Part shown: positions 1-5,260 of the stretch, one piece after another
How the letters are laid out: every line of letters starts with the position of its first letter
Numbering within the stretch: position 1 is the stretch's first letter
Source: Chloracidobacterium sp.
Lineage (GTDB): Bacteria > Acidobacteriota > Blastocatellia > Pyrinomonadales > Pyrinomonadaceae
Assembly (NCBI GenBank): GCA_016711345.1
Contig: JADJTD010000010.1
Coordinates: 1-9,240 of the forward strand
Direction of reading: 5' to 3'
Length of the DNA: 9,240 nucleotides
Made by a program: the position numbers and the translations under genes
Notes under the pieces: model-generated
Database searches by the model: none
The model's input: only the letters and a program-made list of their open reading frames with translations
Told to the model about the DNA's origin: nothing

Positions 1-186
1 AGGCTTCCGGCCTGGCAGAAGCGAAAGAACGCAGAGCTTGTAAGCCTTGAGTCAGTTGTACTAGCCGCAGAAAGGCCCCAGAAGCCAAAGCAATCCCAGC
101 AATTAACAAGGCATTGTGACTTTAACCCCTAAGCGGTTTCCCAGCTTTAGGATCAATTCACCGATGAGAGCTATTAGACGAGCCGC
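1..186 (-). pseudogene. Degraded end copy of the pVI-like gene
   Basis: This is the redundant copy of the 5' part of the pVI-like gene found intact at 7321-7662. It is broken by several indels. The start codon region also differs: the plus-strand triplet complementary to ATG reads cgc at 184-186 instead of cat. It is most likely an assembly-end artefact, not a second gene. Confidence 0.75.
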
Positions 187-1330
187 GATCAGTCTTTCTT
201 AGCGTTTGAGTAGTAAGGAGTTCCACAGCTTTTAAAACGATCCAAGAGAGAAGAAGCCATAAGACCGGCACGCGCATTCCAACCCTTGAAAAAGCCGGAA
301 CCCTGAGGTATTGATTCAAATTAATTTTCCATCTTCCAAGATTTGCGCTAGAAGATCAATCTCCCAAGTAGGAGCATCAGAACGGGGTACCAGGAAAGTT
401 TGCCAGCCCTGTAGTGAGGTTTTGAGCCCTGTAGCGTTGGTTTCCCCTTGGATGGCGAAGCCCTGCGCGTCTTGAATGCCTTGCTCCGCTTGTGCCTTGT
501 CCTCCAGTAGGCTTAGAACGTATTTTTCCAAGCTCATCCATAATACTAGAGTTATTGTTTCCAAGTGTTTTTTGAATAGAATTAATCCCCTCATCGAGAC
601 GCATCAAAGCTGTATCTTGTGAACTTTGGTGTTCTTGAACCCTCTTTATTGATTCATTTTGCTAAGCCAGTACTCCAAACGGCCAGAGTTAAAATCCGCA
701 CAGAAGTATAACCTGAAGGAAATTTAACTACCTAGTTGAGGATTACCATTAGCATCATAGGCTAAAGCAGAAGAATTTGCTTGACTGAAACCAGCACCGG
801 CTGGACCTAAATTGCCAGGCATATATTGCCCGAAAGTTAAATCTATAACATTTTCCGCTCCATAAGAAGCAATTAAACTGTTCGTTATAGCGGCTGTTTG
901 ATTATAGAATTCGGTTACATTAGCAGGCTCCCCAGATGACCCAGAATCAGTATTCCGAAACTTATCATTTCCAAGCTTGTACAGCTATATCATCATAAAA
1001 TCCTTGTACCTCGTCAGAATAAGCCCAGTCACAGAGGCTATAGGACGAGTATTATATCCGACCTCGCCAGATCTCTCTAAACGCTGACATTTGCAAATAG
1101 CCCCACCAGCATCTTGCCAAAACGTCAAAACAGGGGAGGCAGATTGAGATACTCCAGACTGCCTTGACCAGGCATCACACCAGAGATAACACCCCCCTTC
1201 TAGTCCAGCTTGAAGACCTTCACCGACATAACACTTCCCTTCCTTATTGACACCCGTTCTATACGGCCATCCGCATATGTCACACTCATTTTGCGTAAAG
1301 CCAAAAAAGGAGGAAATCAACAAAAAGAAA
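1..1330. repeat. Terminal redundancy, copy 1 (degraded)
   Basis: This stretch matches 7470-9240 in the same orientation from end to end. Base 1 aligns with 7470 and base ~1330 with 9240. Copy 1 is 1330 bases against 1771 in copy 2. Nearly all of the difference is one 440-base gap at 500/501; the rest are scattered one-base indels, many in homopolymers. This is what a circular molecule sequenced or assembled past its start looks like, with a poorly polished end. A real partial tandem duplication is the alternative, but it is less likely because the damage is indel-type and reading frames break many times. Removing the overlap leaves a circle of about 7.9 kb. Confidence 0.9.
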
Positions 1331-1341
1331 AGGGAATTCAT
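189..1341 (-). pseudogene. Degraded, internally deleted copy of the pIII-like gene, carrying the true 5' end
   Basis: This is the redundant copy of the adsorption protein gene at 7665-9240. The stretch 985-1341 is the best version of its N-terminus. It starts with ATG at 1341, three bases after the stop of the upstream 63-aa gene. A hydrophobic signal peptide follows (MNSLFFLLISSFFGFTQ), then a cysteine-rich segment with Cys at 20, 23, 37, 51, 55, 83 and 85. The frame is lost near residue 103 by a missing A in the run near 1026. Further in, 440 bases present in copy 2 (7976-8415) are absent at 500/501, which removes the coiled-coil middle and shifts the frame. The 5' 350 bases are real coding sequence. 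The rest is a damaged duplicate. Confidence 0.75.
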
Positions 1342-1344
1342 ACC

Positions 1345-1536
1345 TTACCGATTCCGATAGGCTTCGGCAAACCTTGGATGACGCCGCTCGATTCGTTTCT
1401 TCAGAGGATCTAAAATTAAATACCGAAAGAAGTGATCCAAAACAGTCATCAAAAAATGACCAACCATCACAGACAAAACCATGATAATGAAGATGATTTT
1501 GAAATCCTCGTTTGAGAGACTTAAACAAGTTTGCAT
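1345..1536 (-). CDS. Small membrane protein, 63 aa, probable virion or assembly component
   Basis: I do not recognise a family. The 63-aa product has one strong membrane segment at about residues 13-33 and a basic C-terminal tail (KKRIERRHPRFAEAYRNR), which should lie in the cytoplasm. The start is well supported: AAGGAG lies 7 bases before the ATG, and the stop of the preceding 76-aa gene directly abuts it (TAAATG). The pIII-like ATG follows 3 bases after its stop. Its place between the major coat gene and pIII, plus its size and topology, suggest a minor capsid or assembly role. That role is an inference from position. Confidence 0.8.
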   Translation of the reverse strand: MQTCLSLSNEDFKIIFIIMVLSVMVGHFLMTVLDHFFRYLILDPLKKRIERRHPRFAEAYRNR

Positions 1537-1767
1537 TTATTGACTCCTTTTCATGTAGATAAAAAAGGCGACGATAAGAGAAATGGAAGGAATTGTTACC
1601 ATTCCCAACATTACAAGGTCATGCCTCAATAAAACCCATTCAGCTGATGCCCTAGCGGCATCTTTGCCAGCTTGAACAATTGAATCTTGGTGTCTAATGA
1701 TTGAATCTGATGTACGACGCCCAGCGATCGCCGCTTGTCTCATCAAAAAAACCGTTGTCGAATCCAT
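1537..1767 (-). CDS. Small membrane protein, 76 aa, first gene after the coat terminator
   Basis: The family is not recognised. Residues 1-50 look amphipathic and helical, with several Ser/Arg/Asp positions (TSDSIIRHQDSI). Residues ~51-71 form one membrane segment, followed by a short basic end (MKRSQ). There is no signal peptide. The ATG at 1767 is preceded by GAGG (1774-1777) with a 6-base spacer. The gene begins only 12 bases after the intrinsic terminator, so it depends on read-through or on a promoter inside the coat gene. Being coupled to the 63-aa gene and pIII, it is probably part of the structural module. Confidence 0.8.
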   Translation of the reverse strand: MDSTTVFLMRQAAIAGRRTSDSIIRHQDSIVQAGKDAARASAEWVLLRHDLVMLGMVTIPSISLIVAFFIYMKRSQ

Positions 1768-1779
1768 TTAGAACCTCGT

Positions 1780-1809
1780 AAAAAAAGGGGTAGGGAAGTC
1801 CTACCCCTT
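1780..1809 (-). terminator. Rho-independent terminator after the major coat gene
   Basis: On the minus strand a perfect 10-bp stem (AAGGGGTAGG / CCTACCCCTT) with a 5-base loop is followed at once by seven T residues. It starts 8 bases after the coat stop codon. Ff phages also have a strong terminator just after gene VIII, separating very high coat expression from low pIII expression. The same function is inferred here. Confidence 0.92.
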
Positions 1810-1817
1810 GGATTGAA

Positions 1818-1952
1818 TCAGTTCATCAGGCTCTTGATGGACTTGATAGCAAAACGAGCAGCAGGAACACCCATCACGACAGCACCAACCGTGAACATCA
1901 CAGCGGCGACACCAACGACAAGGGCGGTCACTTCGGTGGTAAAAGTAGGCAC
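1818..1952 (-). CDS. Major coat protein (pVIII-like), 44 aa, no signal peptide
   Basis: The product coats the phage filament and sits in the inner membrane before assembly. I chose the GTG at 1952, which is preceded by AAAGGA with a 7-base spacer. It gives 44 residues: an N-terminal acidic stretch (PTFTTEV, Glu7), one membrane helix at about 10-32, and a basic C-terminus (Arg33, Lys37, Lys40) for contact with DNA. This is the standard coat architecture. The length, the lack of a leader and the charge layout resemble the 44-residue coat of phage Pf3. A GTG at 2006 would give 62 residues, but the extra 18 are polar and not leader-like. The strong terminator just downstream and the position after the replication genes agree with this call. 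Confidence 0.85.
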   Translation of the reverse strand: MPTFTTEVTALVVGVAAVMFTVGAVVMGVPAARFAIKSIKSLMN

Positions 1953-1959
1953 GTTTTTT

Positions 1960-1965
1960 TCCTTT
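1960..1965 (-). promoter_or_regulatory. Ribosome binding site that decides the coat start
   Basis: The minus strand reads AAAGGA seven bases before the GTG at 1952. The longer GTG start at 2006 has only a more distant GGGGAAAG. This favours translation of the 44-residue coat protein without an N-terminal extension. Confidence 0.65.
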
Positions 1966-1987
1966 GTATGACTGTGGTTTTTTGATT

Positions 1988-2015
1988 GTTGGTTCGTCCC
2001 ACTCACAAAACCAAC
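1988..2015 (-). other. Stem-loop upstream of the major coat gene
   Basis: The 7-base arms GTTGGTT (1988-1994) and AACCAAC (2009-2015) are perfect complements around a 14-base loop. They lie in the 78-base gap between the 22-aa gene and the coat start. No T-run follows on the minus strand. The element could be an mRNA-stabilising or processing structure for the abundant coat message; function is not shown. Confidence 0.4.
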
Positions 2016-2030
2016 TTTCCCCGGATTGGG

Positions 2031-2099
2031 TTAATTAAAGATCTTTACGCCAATAGCAAAGACGACTACAAAGATTCCGCAAATCATTAGTTCAGTCAT
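2031..2099 (-). CDS. 22-residue hydrophobic peptide, pVII/pIX-like candidate
   Basis: The gene starts at ATG 2099 and stops at TAA 2031-2033, giving 22 residues that begin MTELMICGIFVVV and end KIFN. Almost the whole chain is one membrane helix with an acidic N-terminus and a lysine near the C-terminus. The evidence that it is translated is strong for such a small ORF. A GGAGG sequence (2108-2112) lies 8 bases before the ATG, and the start overlaps the end of the 160-aa gene by 8 bases (ATGACTGA). Ff phages carry two tiny hydrophobic tip proteins (pVII 33 aa, pIX 32 aa) directly upstream of the coat gene, so this is the positional equivalent. It is shorter than either, so the assignment is an inference. 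Confidence 0.72.
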   Translation of the reverse strand: MTELMICGIFVVVFAIGVKIFN

Positions 2100-2574
2100 C
2101 TTTTTCGCCTCCGGTCAAAAGTGATTTGACGGCATCTATAGACATTTTAACGGCCCCTACGTACATTCCAGCACCAAGAGCCAAAGAGAAAACAGCCCAG
2201 AAGATTGGAGAAGTTGCCACATTTTCGGCCGCTACGTTATACGTCGAATCAAACTTTTTAGGATCATTGTTACATTGCCAGATAATTTGTGTTAAAGAGG
2301 TTGAAGCAGAATAAAGGTATTTGTCTTTTGTGCTGAATGCCTGAAAATTCATTGTTGGTTTGGGACTATCGTAGCAATTGGCCGTTACTGTTGTTTGTCC
2401 ATTGGGCTTGAAATGGATAGATGAATCCTCAGACCATCGATCCGAACATGTAAATTGCCACAATTCGCCGGAATTCGTTGTTTGATTGACAGTGAATGTC
2501 AATTTTGCAGAGCATGGAACAACAGCTCCCCCAGACCAGAGAGCCCAAAAGACCGCAAGAATGGGGGAGAGCAT
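2092..2574 (-). CDS. Secreted/membrane protein, 160 aa, four cysteines, unknown family
   Basis: Residues 1-23 form a signal peptide (hydrophobic MLSPILAVFWALWSGGAVV, likely cut after the CSA at 21-23). An external domain of about 100 residues follows, with Cys43, Cys67 and Cys101 and many Thr/Ser/Asn. Then come a membrane segment at ~123-142 and a short cytoplasmic tail (GGEKDD). The ATG at 2574 lies 3 bases after the ssDNA-binding protein stop, so the two are coupled. A type I membrane protein between the ssDNA-binding gene and the coat gene is not a standard Ff gene. It may be a minor virion protein or a periplasmic interaction factor. I recognise no family. Confidence 0.8.
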   Translation of the reverse strand: MLSPILAVFWALWSGGAVVPCSAKLTFTVNQTTNSGELWQFTCSDRWSEDSSIHFKPNGQTTVTANCYDSPKPTMNFQAFSTKDKYLYSASTSLTQIIWQCNNDPKKFDSTYNVAAENVATSPIFWAVFSLALGAGMYVGAVKMSIDAVKSLLTGGEKDD

Positions 2575-2577
2575 GTC

Positions 2578-2943
2578 TTAAACCTTGGCCGGTTGGTTCA
2601 AGGTCGTATCCTTCGGAGCTTCCTTCTTTTTGGTCTTGCCGTGGACGACAATTCCCGTTTTGATCTTGTATTCAGAGCGGAGGTCAATTTTTGTCATCAA
2701 GGGGAATTCGATGGTGTCGCCATCATCGGCAGGGGCATTGATGCGAAGGCGGACAATTCTTGGCATCGATTCATCCGCCATTTGCACTTGCACGTTGACA
2801 TCCCAGGCTTCGCCATCATCCACCCACTCGCCCGAGCCCTTCGAGGATTCCCGCTTGAAGGTCGCCGGGTAGGCTTGTCCGATTACGGTTCCATGAAGGA
2901 AAACGACCATCTTCATTGCCGCAGGAGCGTTTCCAAATGCCAT
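2578..2943 (-). CDS. Probable single-stranded DNA-binding protein (pV-like), 121 aa
   Basis: The gene starts at ATG 2943, one base after the rep stop (TAAGATG), with AAAGGTGG as ribosome binding site. The 121-residue product is soluble and looks beta-rich (alternating VVFLHGTVIG, WDVNVQVQ, RIVRLRIN, YKIKTGIVV). It ends in a flexible charged tail (KTKKKEAPKD). In filamentous phages the gene just after the initiator encodes the protein that coats new viral strands, stops their conversion to duplex and is exchanged for coat protein at the membrane. Position, size and strand pattern support that role. I see no diagnostic motif, so the call rests mainly on synteny. Confidence 0.7.
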   Translation of the reverse strand: MAFGNAPAAMKMVVFLHGTVIGQAYPATFKRESSKGSGEWVDDGEAWDVNVQVQMADESMPRIVRLRINAPADDGDTIEFPLMTKIDLRSEYKIKTGIVVHGKTKKKEAPKDTTLNQPAKV

Positions 2944-2944
2944 C

Positions 2945-3937
2945 TTATGCCACCTTTCGATATTTTTTGAGGTTTGATTTTTGCATCCAGGCCGTTTGAT
3001 CGCGAAGCTTCGCCCAACCAAACGAGAGGATATTATTGTCCGATTTGTACGGAGGTAGGTTGATATCAACGTTGTACTTTTCGAGTAAACGCTGACGATG
3101 TCTGTAATAGGTCCGAATTGGAAATTGTGTTCGGAGATCTTCGCCAGCTACCCAAGGGTACCAAAGCTTTTTGTCGTCGATCGTCATTCCAGGCGGAGGG
3201 ATGAAACTTTCCATGAGATTACCTTCGGCTACGTTGATTTTTCCAAGCATTTCGGTGTAAATCAATTGCACAACAGCGGGATTCCAGTTTTTTACGTATT
3301 CATATCGGTTTGCCATGAGCCACATTCTTTTCAGAACGACCTCGGCCCGAACGTGTGATTTGATTTCCCAGTTGTCTAGAAGATACTTTTGCTTGTGGGC
3401 TTGTACTTCGCGGTATTTGTCGTAAATCCTCCAAAAATAGAGGCGTGAATTCTTCGAGCCTTTTTCAACTCCCTTTCCAAAATATACCGTTTGTCCAGAG
3501 TATTGGAATTGCTTTTTATGCCTAGTTTTAGCCAAATTGCCCAATTGTGAAAGAAAATCAGATTTGTTTTTCTCTGATTCCAAATCAACCATTTGGGCTA
3601 AGTGGATTTCATGCAATTGGGCGTATACCATCGGATTTTCTGGGAACATCCGCCGGCCTAGCTTTTCTTCAATCTTCCCCAGGAATTTCAAGGACGTTCG
3701 CTGAACATCATCCGAACCAAAAAGATTGTGGCCTTGAAGCCATTTGCTTGGATTGCCTGAAATCTCAATATTTGCGCCAACTGGACGAACACGACAGGAA
3801 GTGTCAAAGGATGGCACCTTATGCCCGAGGTCGCAGAGCGTCAACTGATCGCCGTTTGGCTCGATCTTGACCAACTTTCCGACAGGAAGGTCAAACTCAG
3901 CAATTCGAGGTACTTGGATGGTCAGCCAGTCAACCAC
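2945..3937 (-). CDS. Rolling-circle replication initiator (pII / phage X-CRI family), 330 aa
   Basis: The protein nicks the viral strand at the origin to start rolling-circle replication. Recognisable features are the N-terminal IDWLT-like start (MVDWLTIQVP), the signature GNPSKWLQGHNLFG at residues 61-74, the LHEIHLAQMVDL strand at ~108-119, and YFGKGVEKGSKNSRLYFWRIYDKYRE at ~152-177 (given here as its parts: YFGKG, RLYFW, IYDKYRE). These are typical of the filamentous phage replication protein family. The start is GTG at 3937, with GAGG 6 bases upstream; no in-frame ATG fits better. The gene leads the replication module and directly follows the hairpin-rich intergenic region, as gene II does in M13. 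The length is within the usual range. Confidence 0.92.
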   Translation of the reverse strand: MVDWLTIQVPRIAEFDLPVGKLVKIEPNGDQLTLCDLGHKVPSFDTSCRVRPVGANIEISGNPSKWLQGHNLFGSDDVQRTSLKFLGKIEEKLGRRMFPENPMVYAQLHEIHLAQMVDLESEKNKSDFLSQLGNLAKTRHKKQFQYSGQTVYFGKGVEKGSKNSRLYFWRIYDKYREVQAHKQKYLLDNWEIKSHVRAEVVLKRMWLMANRYEYVKNWNPAVVQLIYTEMLGKINVAEGNLMESFIPPPGMTIDDKKLWYPWVAGEDLRTQFPIRTYYRHRQRLLEKYNVDINLPPYKSDNNILSFGWAKLRDQTAWMQKSNLKKYRKVA

Positions 3938-3980
3938 CTTGAACCTCGTCTTTTTTCATGATTTTAGACGCTTGATATCT

Positions 3981-4040
3981 GGACCTTTGGGTCCATAGTG
4001 CCACCAGTGGCACAAACTTGCACGTATCACTAGACGTGCA
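3981..4040. other. Three consecutive short hairpins upstream of rep
   Basis: Three perfect inverted repeats follow each other: GGACC-TTTG-GGTCC (3981-3994), GTGCCAC-CA-GTGGCAC (3998-4013) and TGCACGT-N8-ACGTGCA (4019-4040). They lie 44-103 bases before the rep start codon. They are candidates for initiator binding and nicking, packaging, or control of rep translation. Confidence 0.7.
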
Positions 4041-4057
4041 ACGCCGAACCGGACGCC

Positions 4058-4120
4058 GACCCGCCGCCGCGGTCGCCGGGCGGGCTAAAGCCTCGCCATG
4101 GCGACCGGTGGCGGCGGGTC
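4058..4120. other. Long GC-rich hairpin in the origin region
   Basis: The 20-base arm at 4058-4077 pairs with 4100-4120, with a single unpaired base. The inner part also folds (GGCGGGCT / AGCCTCGCC with one bulge), leaving almost no loop. The result is a nearly continuous stem of about 28 bp, the strongest structure in the window. In Ff phages a long imperfect hairpin near the origin is the packaging signal, so this is a reasonable candidate for packaging or complementary-strand priming. Confidence 0.75.
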
Positions 4121-4177
4121 CTTGCGTATTAGCAACGATTAGGCCAAAAAGCCCAGTTTCCGAGGTATTTCTTCCAT

Positions 4178-4205
4178 ATGGCGCATAAGTAATATTATGA
4201 CAGGT
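4178..4205. other. dif-like Xer recombination site, candidate attP
   Basis: A 28-base site has the XerC/XerD layout of 11+6+11. The left arm ends GCGCATAA (4181-4188), the spacer is GTAATA (4189-4194), and the right arm begins TTATG (4195-4199). The core CATAA-N6-TTATG equals that of bacterial dif, whose arms are close to GGTGCGCATAA and TTATGTTAAAT. The outer part of the right arm (ACAGGT) departs from consensus, which is common in phage sites that rely on XerC strand exchange. Location in the non-coding region of an integrase-less inovirus fits an integrative element exploiting Xer. Integration is not demonstrated. Confidence 0.6.
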
Positions 4206-4214
4206 TCTGTCATA
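4196..4214. other. Hairpin overlapping the dif-like right arm
   Basis: The 8-base arms TATGACAG and CTGTCATA are perfect complements around the loop GTT. The left arm is part of the putative XerD arm, so single-stranded viral DNA could fold here. In CTX-type phages the attP is built by folding single-stranded DNA. This hairpin is shorter and duplicates only one arm. Confidence 0.55.
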
Positions 4215-4365
4215 GAACACGGAAAACCCGATAGATAGGGGCCTGGAAGCCGTTTTGTTCTGTTTTCCTTGGGCGAAAATATGCCCAAAGTTGACAGTCA
4301 AAAAAATGTTTTCGAGGTTGTTCCTCAGCTTCAAGTTTCCACTTCCTTGGACTTGGAGTTAGGAG

Positions 4366-4392
4366 CCGGTCGAGAATGTCCGTTCTCGCCGG
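4366..4392. other. Hairpin in the middle of the intergenic region
   Basis: CCGG-T-CGAGAA (4366-4376) pairs with TTCTCG-CCGG (4383-4392) around a 6-base loop, with one bulged T. The stem has 10 bp. No T-run follows on either strand. Confidence 0.5.
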
Positions 4393-4491
4393 TTCCGCTT
4401 TTCCCAATTTGCAACTACTTCGATCCTCAAGACATCCGTTTTCGCTCATTTCAAGCGTTTTTTCGATCTCTTAAGGTTTTTTTAAGCAAAT

Positions 4492-4549
4492 AGGGGCTTC
4501 CCCTTCGGGTCGGACCCCTTCCGGCTATGGTCCTTCGGACGCCTTCGGC
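4492..4549. repeat. Cluster of small hairpins with CCTTCGG repeats
   Basis: CCTTCGG occurs three times (4502, 4532, 4542), each as the apex of a short stem: CCC-TTC-GGG, GTCC-TTC-GGAC and GCC-TTC-GGC. AGGGG-CTT-CCCCT (4492-4504) and GGGTC-G-GACCC (4507-4517) overlap the first. As RNA or single-stranded DNA these stems would compete with each other. The function is unknown. Confidence 0.5.
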
Positions 4550-4676
4550 CCTACAGGACTCCTAAGCCAAGGCCTATCGGCCTCCCTACTCGGTTCCCGG
4601 TGGTCACCTCGCCCCGCTCCCCATGACCCCTTCAGGGCCATAGGGCCCCGCTCTTTCCGAGGCCCTAGCCGCCTCG

Positions 4677-4693
4677 TGGAACATCCTGTTCCA
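4677..4693. other. Hairpin TGGAACA-TCC-TGTTCCA
   Basis: Perfect 7-base arms around a 3-base loop, inside the GC-rich part of the intergenic region. It could be an operator or a structural element. Confidence 0.5.
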
Positions 4694-4769
4694 TGGGAGA
4701 GCGGCAAAGCAACAGCGAAGCGCAGGACGGCGAAGGCAGAGCACGACAGAGGACCGCCCTTGCCGGTAT

Positions 4770-4797
4770 GGGTTTGCCGGGAGGACCCGGCAAACCC
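4770..4797. other. Perfect 12-bp hairpin in the intergenic region
   Basis: GGGTTTGCCGGG and CCCGGCAAACCC are exact complements around the loop AGGA. This is the longest perfect stem in the window. It lies 128 bases past the mazF-like stop and is a candidate for packaging signal, origin element or transcription end of the accessory operon. A terminator is less likely because no T-run follows. Confidence 0.65.
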
Positions 4798-4838
4798 AAC
4801 TCGGAAAGGTACGGTCAGACGATTGGAAAGGGGCTTTC

Positions 4839-4912
4839 GCGGCATAAACGCCGCCCTTGGCCGCAAGCGGCCAGAGCGGCATTTATTCCACGGTCCCCTT
4901 TCCAAGGAAAGG
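4839..4912. other. Three hairpins just past the toxin gene
   Basis: GCGGC-N6-GCCGC (4839-4854), TGGCCGC-AA-GCGGCCA (4858-4873, with outer GCCGC/GCGGC pairing 4850-4880) and CCTTTCC-AA-GGAAAGG (4897-4912) follow in a row. The first two are mutually exclusive because they share GCCGC at 4850-4854. They start 13 bases after the mazF-like stop on the minus strand, so they would form the 3' end of that transcript. Confidence 0.55.
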
Positions 4913-4924
4913 TCACCGCAGAGG

Positions 4925-5260
4925 CTAGCGCAGGAACAAAGCATCCAAAAGCCCCTGGACATGTTGAAGAACCGAATGCGGACACTTGGCACCTCGGACC
5001 GCCTGGACAGATCGAGCCGTCCTATCAATGCTGCGCACCTGGTCAACCTGGATTCCGCCAACAATGGTTCCAGCCTGAACTGGCACTTGCCAAGGCCACG
5101 GTCGAACGGTCGAAGTAATCGGGCAAACCACGATCAAGGTCGATTTCTTGTTGTACTCGAGTCCAGACACAACCAGGCAGGGACGGCGCTTCTGTTGCTC
5201 ATGGCCCAAGGTTGGATCCAGCGAGACCATAACAATGTCACCGCGATTATAATCAGCCAT
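4925..5260 (-). CDS. mazF: MazF/PemK-type endoribonuclease toxin, 111 aa
   Basis: Toxins of this family cut mRNA at short specific sequences and stop translation until bound by their antitoxin. The family hallmarks are visible: GDIVMVSLDPTLGHEQQKRRP at residues 7-27 (given as GDIVMVSLDPT and GHEQQKRRPCLVV) with the conserved G-x-E-Q-x-x-x-R-P element, then VVCPITSTVR and the late GIQVDQVRSIDR motif. The length is typical. The ATG at 5260 overlaps the mazE stop as TAATG, and GAGGA lies 6 bases upstream. It is the last gene of a three-gene unit at the edge of the phage genome. Likely roles are stabilising the element or defending against other phages; which of these applies cannot be told from sequence. 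Confidence 0.92.
   Translation of the reverse strand: MADYNRGDIVMVSLDPTLGHEQQKRRPCLVVSGLEYNKKSTLIVVCPITSTVRPWPWQVPVQAGTIVGGIQVDQVRSIDRTARSVQAVRGAKCPHSVLQHVQGLLDALFLR

Larger units (their letters stand above)
3938..4924. other. Intergenic/origin region of the phage
   Basis: About 990 bases between the mazF-like stop and the rep start hold no convincing gene; ORFs on both strands look like composition noise. What they do hold is structure. There are four consecutive hairpins beside rep (3981-4120), a dif-like site (4178-4205), an AT-rich middle with few signals (about 4215-4360 and 4395-4490), and a GC-rich block of perfect inverted repeats (4490-4912). In Ff phages the matching region carries the viral- and complementary-strand origins and the packaging signal. 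Those functions are expected here but cannot be assigned to individual hairpins from sequence alone. Confidence 0.75.

Noticed and set aside
2455..2970. Plus-strand frames of up to 171 codons opposite the ssDNA-binding and 160-aa genes
   Set aside because: They are antisense shadows without family features or start signals.
4120..4150. Second, weak dif-like arm (TTGCGTATTA) near the main dif-like site
   Set aside because: The left arm is only a partial match and the right side does not resemble a XerD arm, so a CTX-type paired attP cannot be claimed.
4291..4301. TTGACAGTCAA palindrome resembling a -35 box on either strand
   Set aside because: No acceptable -10 box lies at the right distance on either strand, so a promoter cannot be supported.
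3930..4334. Minus-strand frame of 134 codons running into the rep start
   Set aside because: It crosses all four origin hairpins, its middle is low-complexity Ala/Arg/Gly from GC-rich stems, and it lacks a ribosome binding site.
4210..4493. Opposing frames of 79 codons (minus) and 74 codons (plus) in the middle of the intergenic region
   Set aside because: Both cover the same DNA and a hairpin, neither has a good ribosome binding site, and neither resembles a known inovirus protein. A small plus-strand repressor (ATG at 4281) cannot be fully excluded.
4525..5064. Long minus-strand open frame across the intergenic region
   Set aside because: It overlaps the clear mazF-like gene in another frame, runs through GC-rich hairpins, and its Arg/Ser/Gly-rich product is typical of chance frames in GC-rich DNA.
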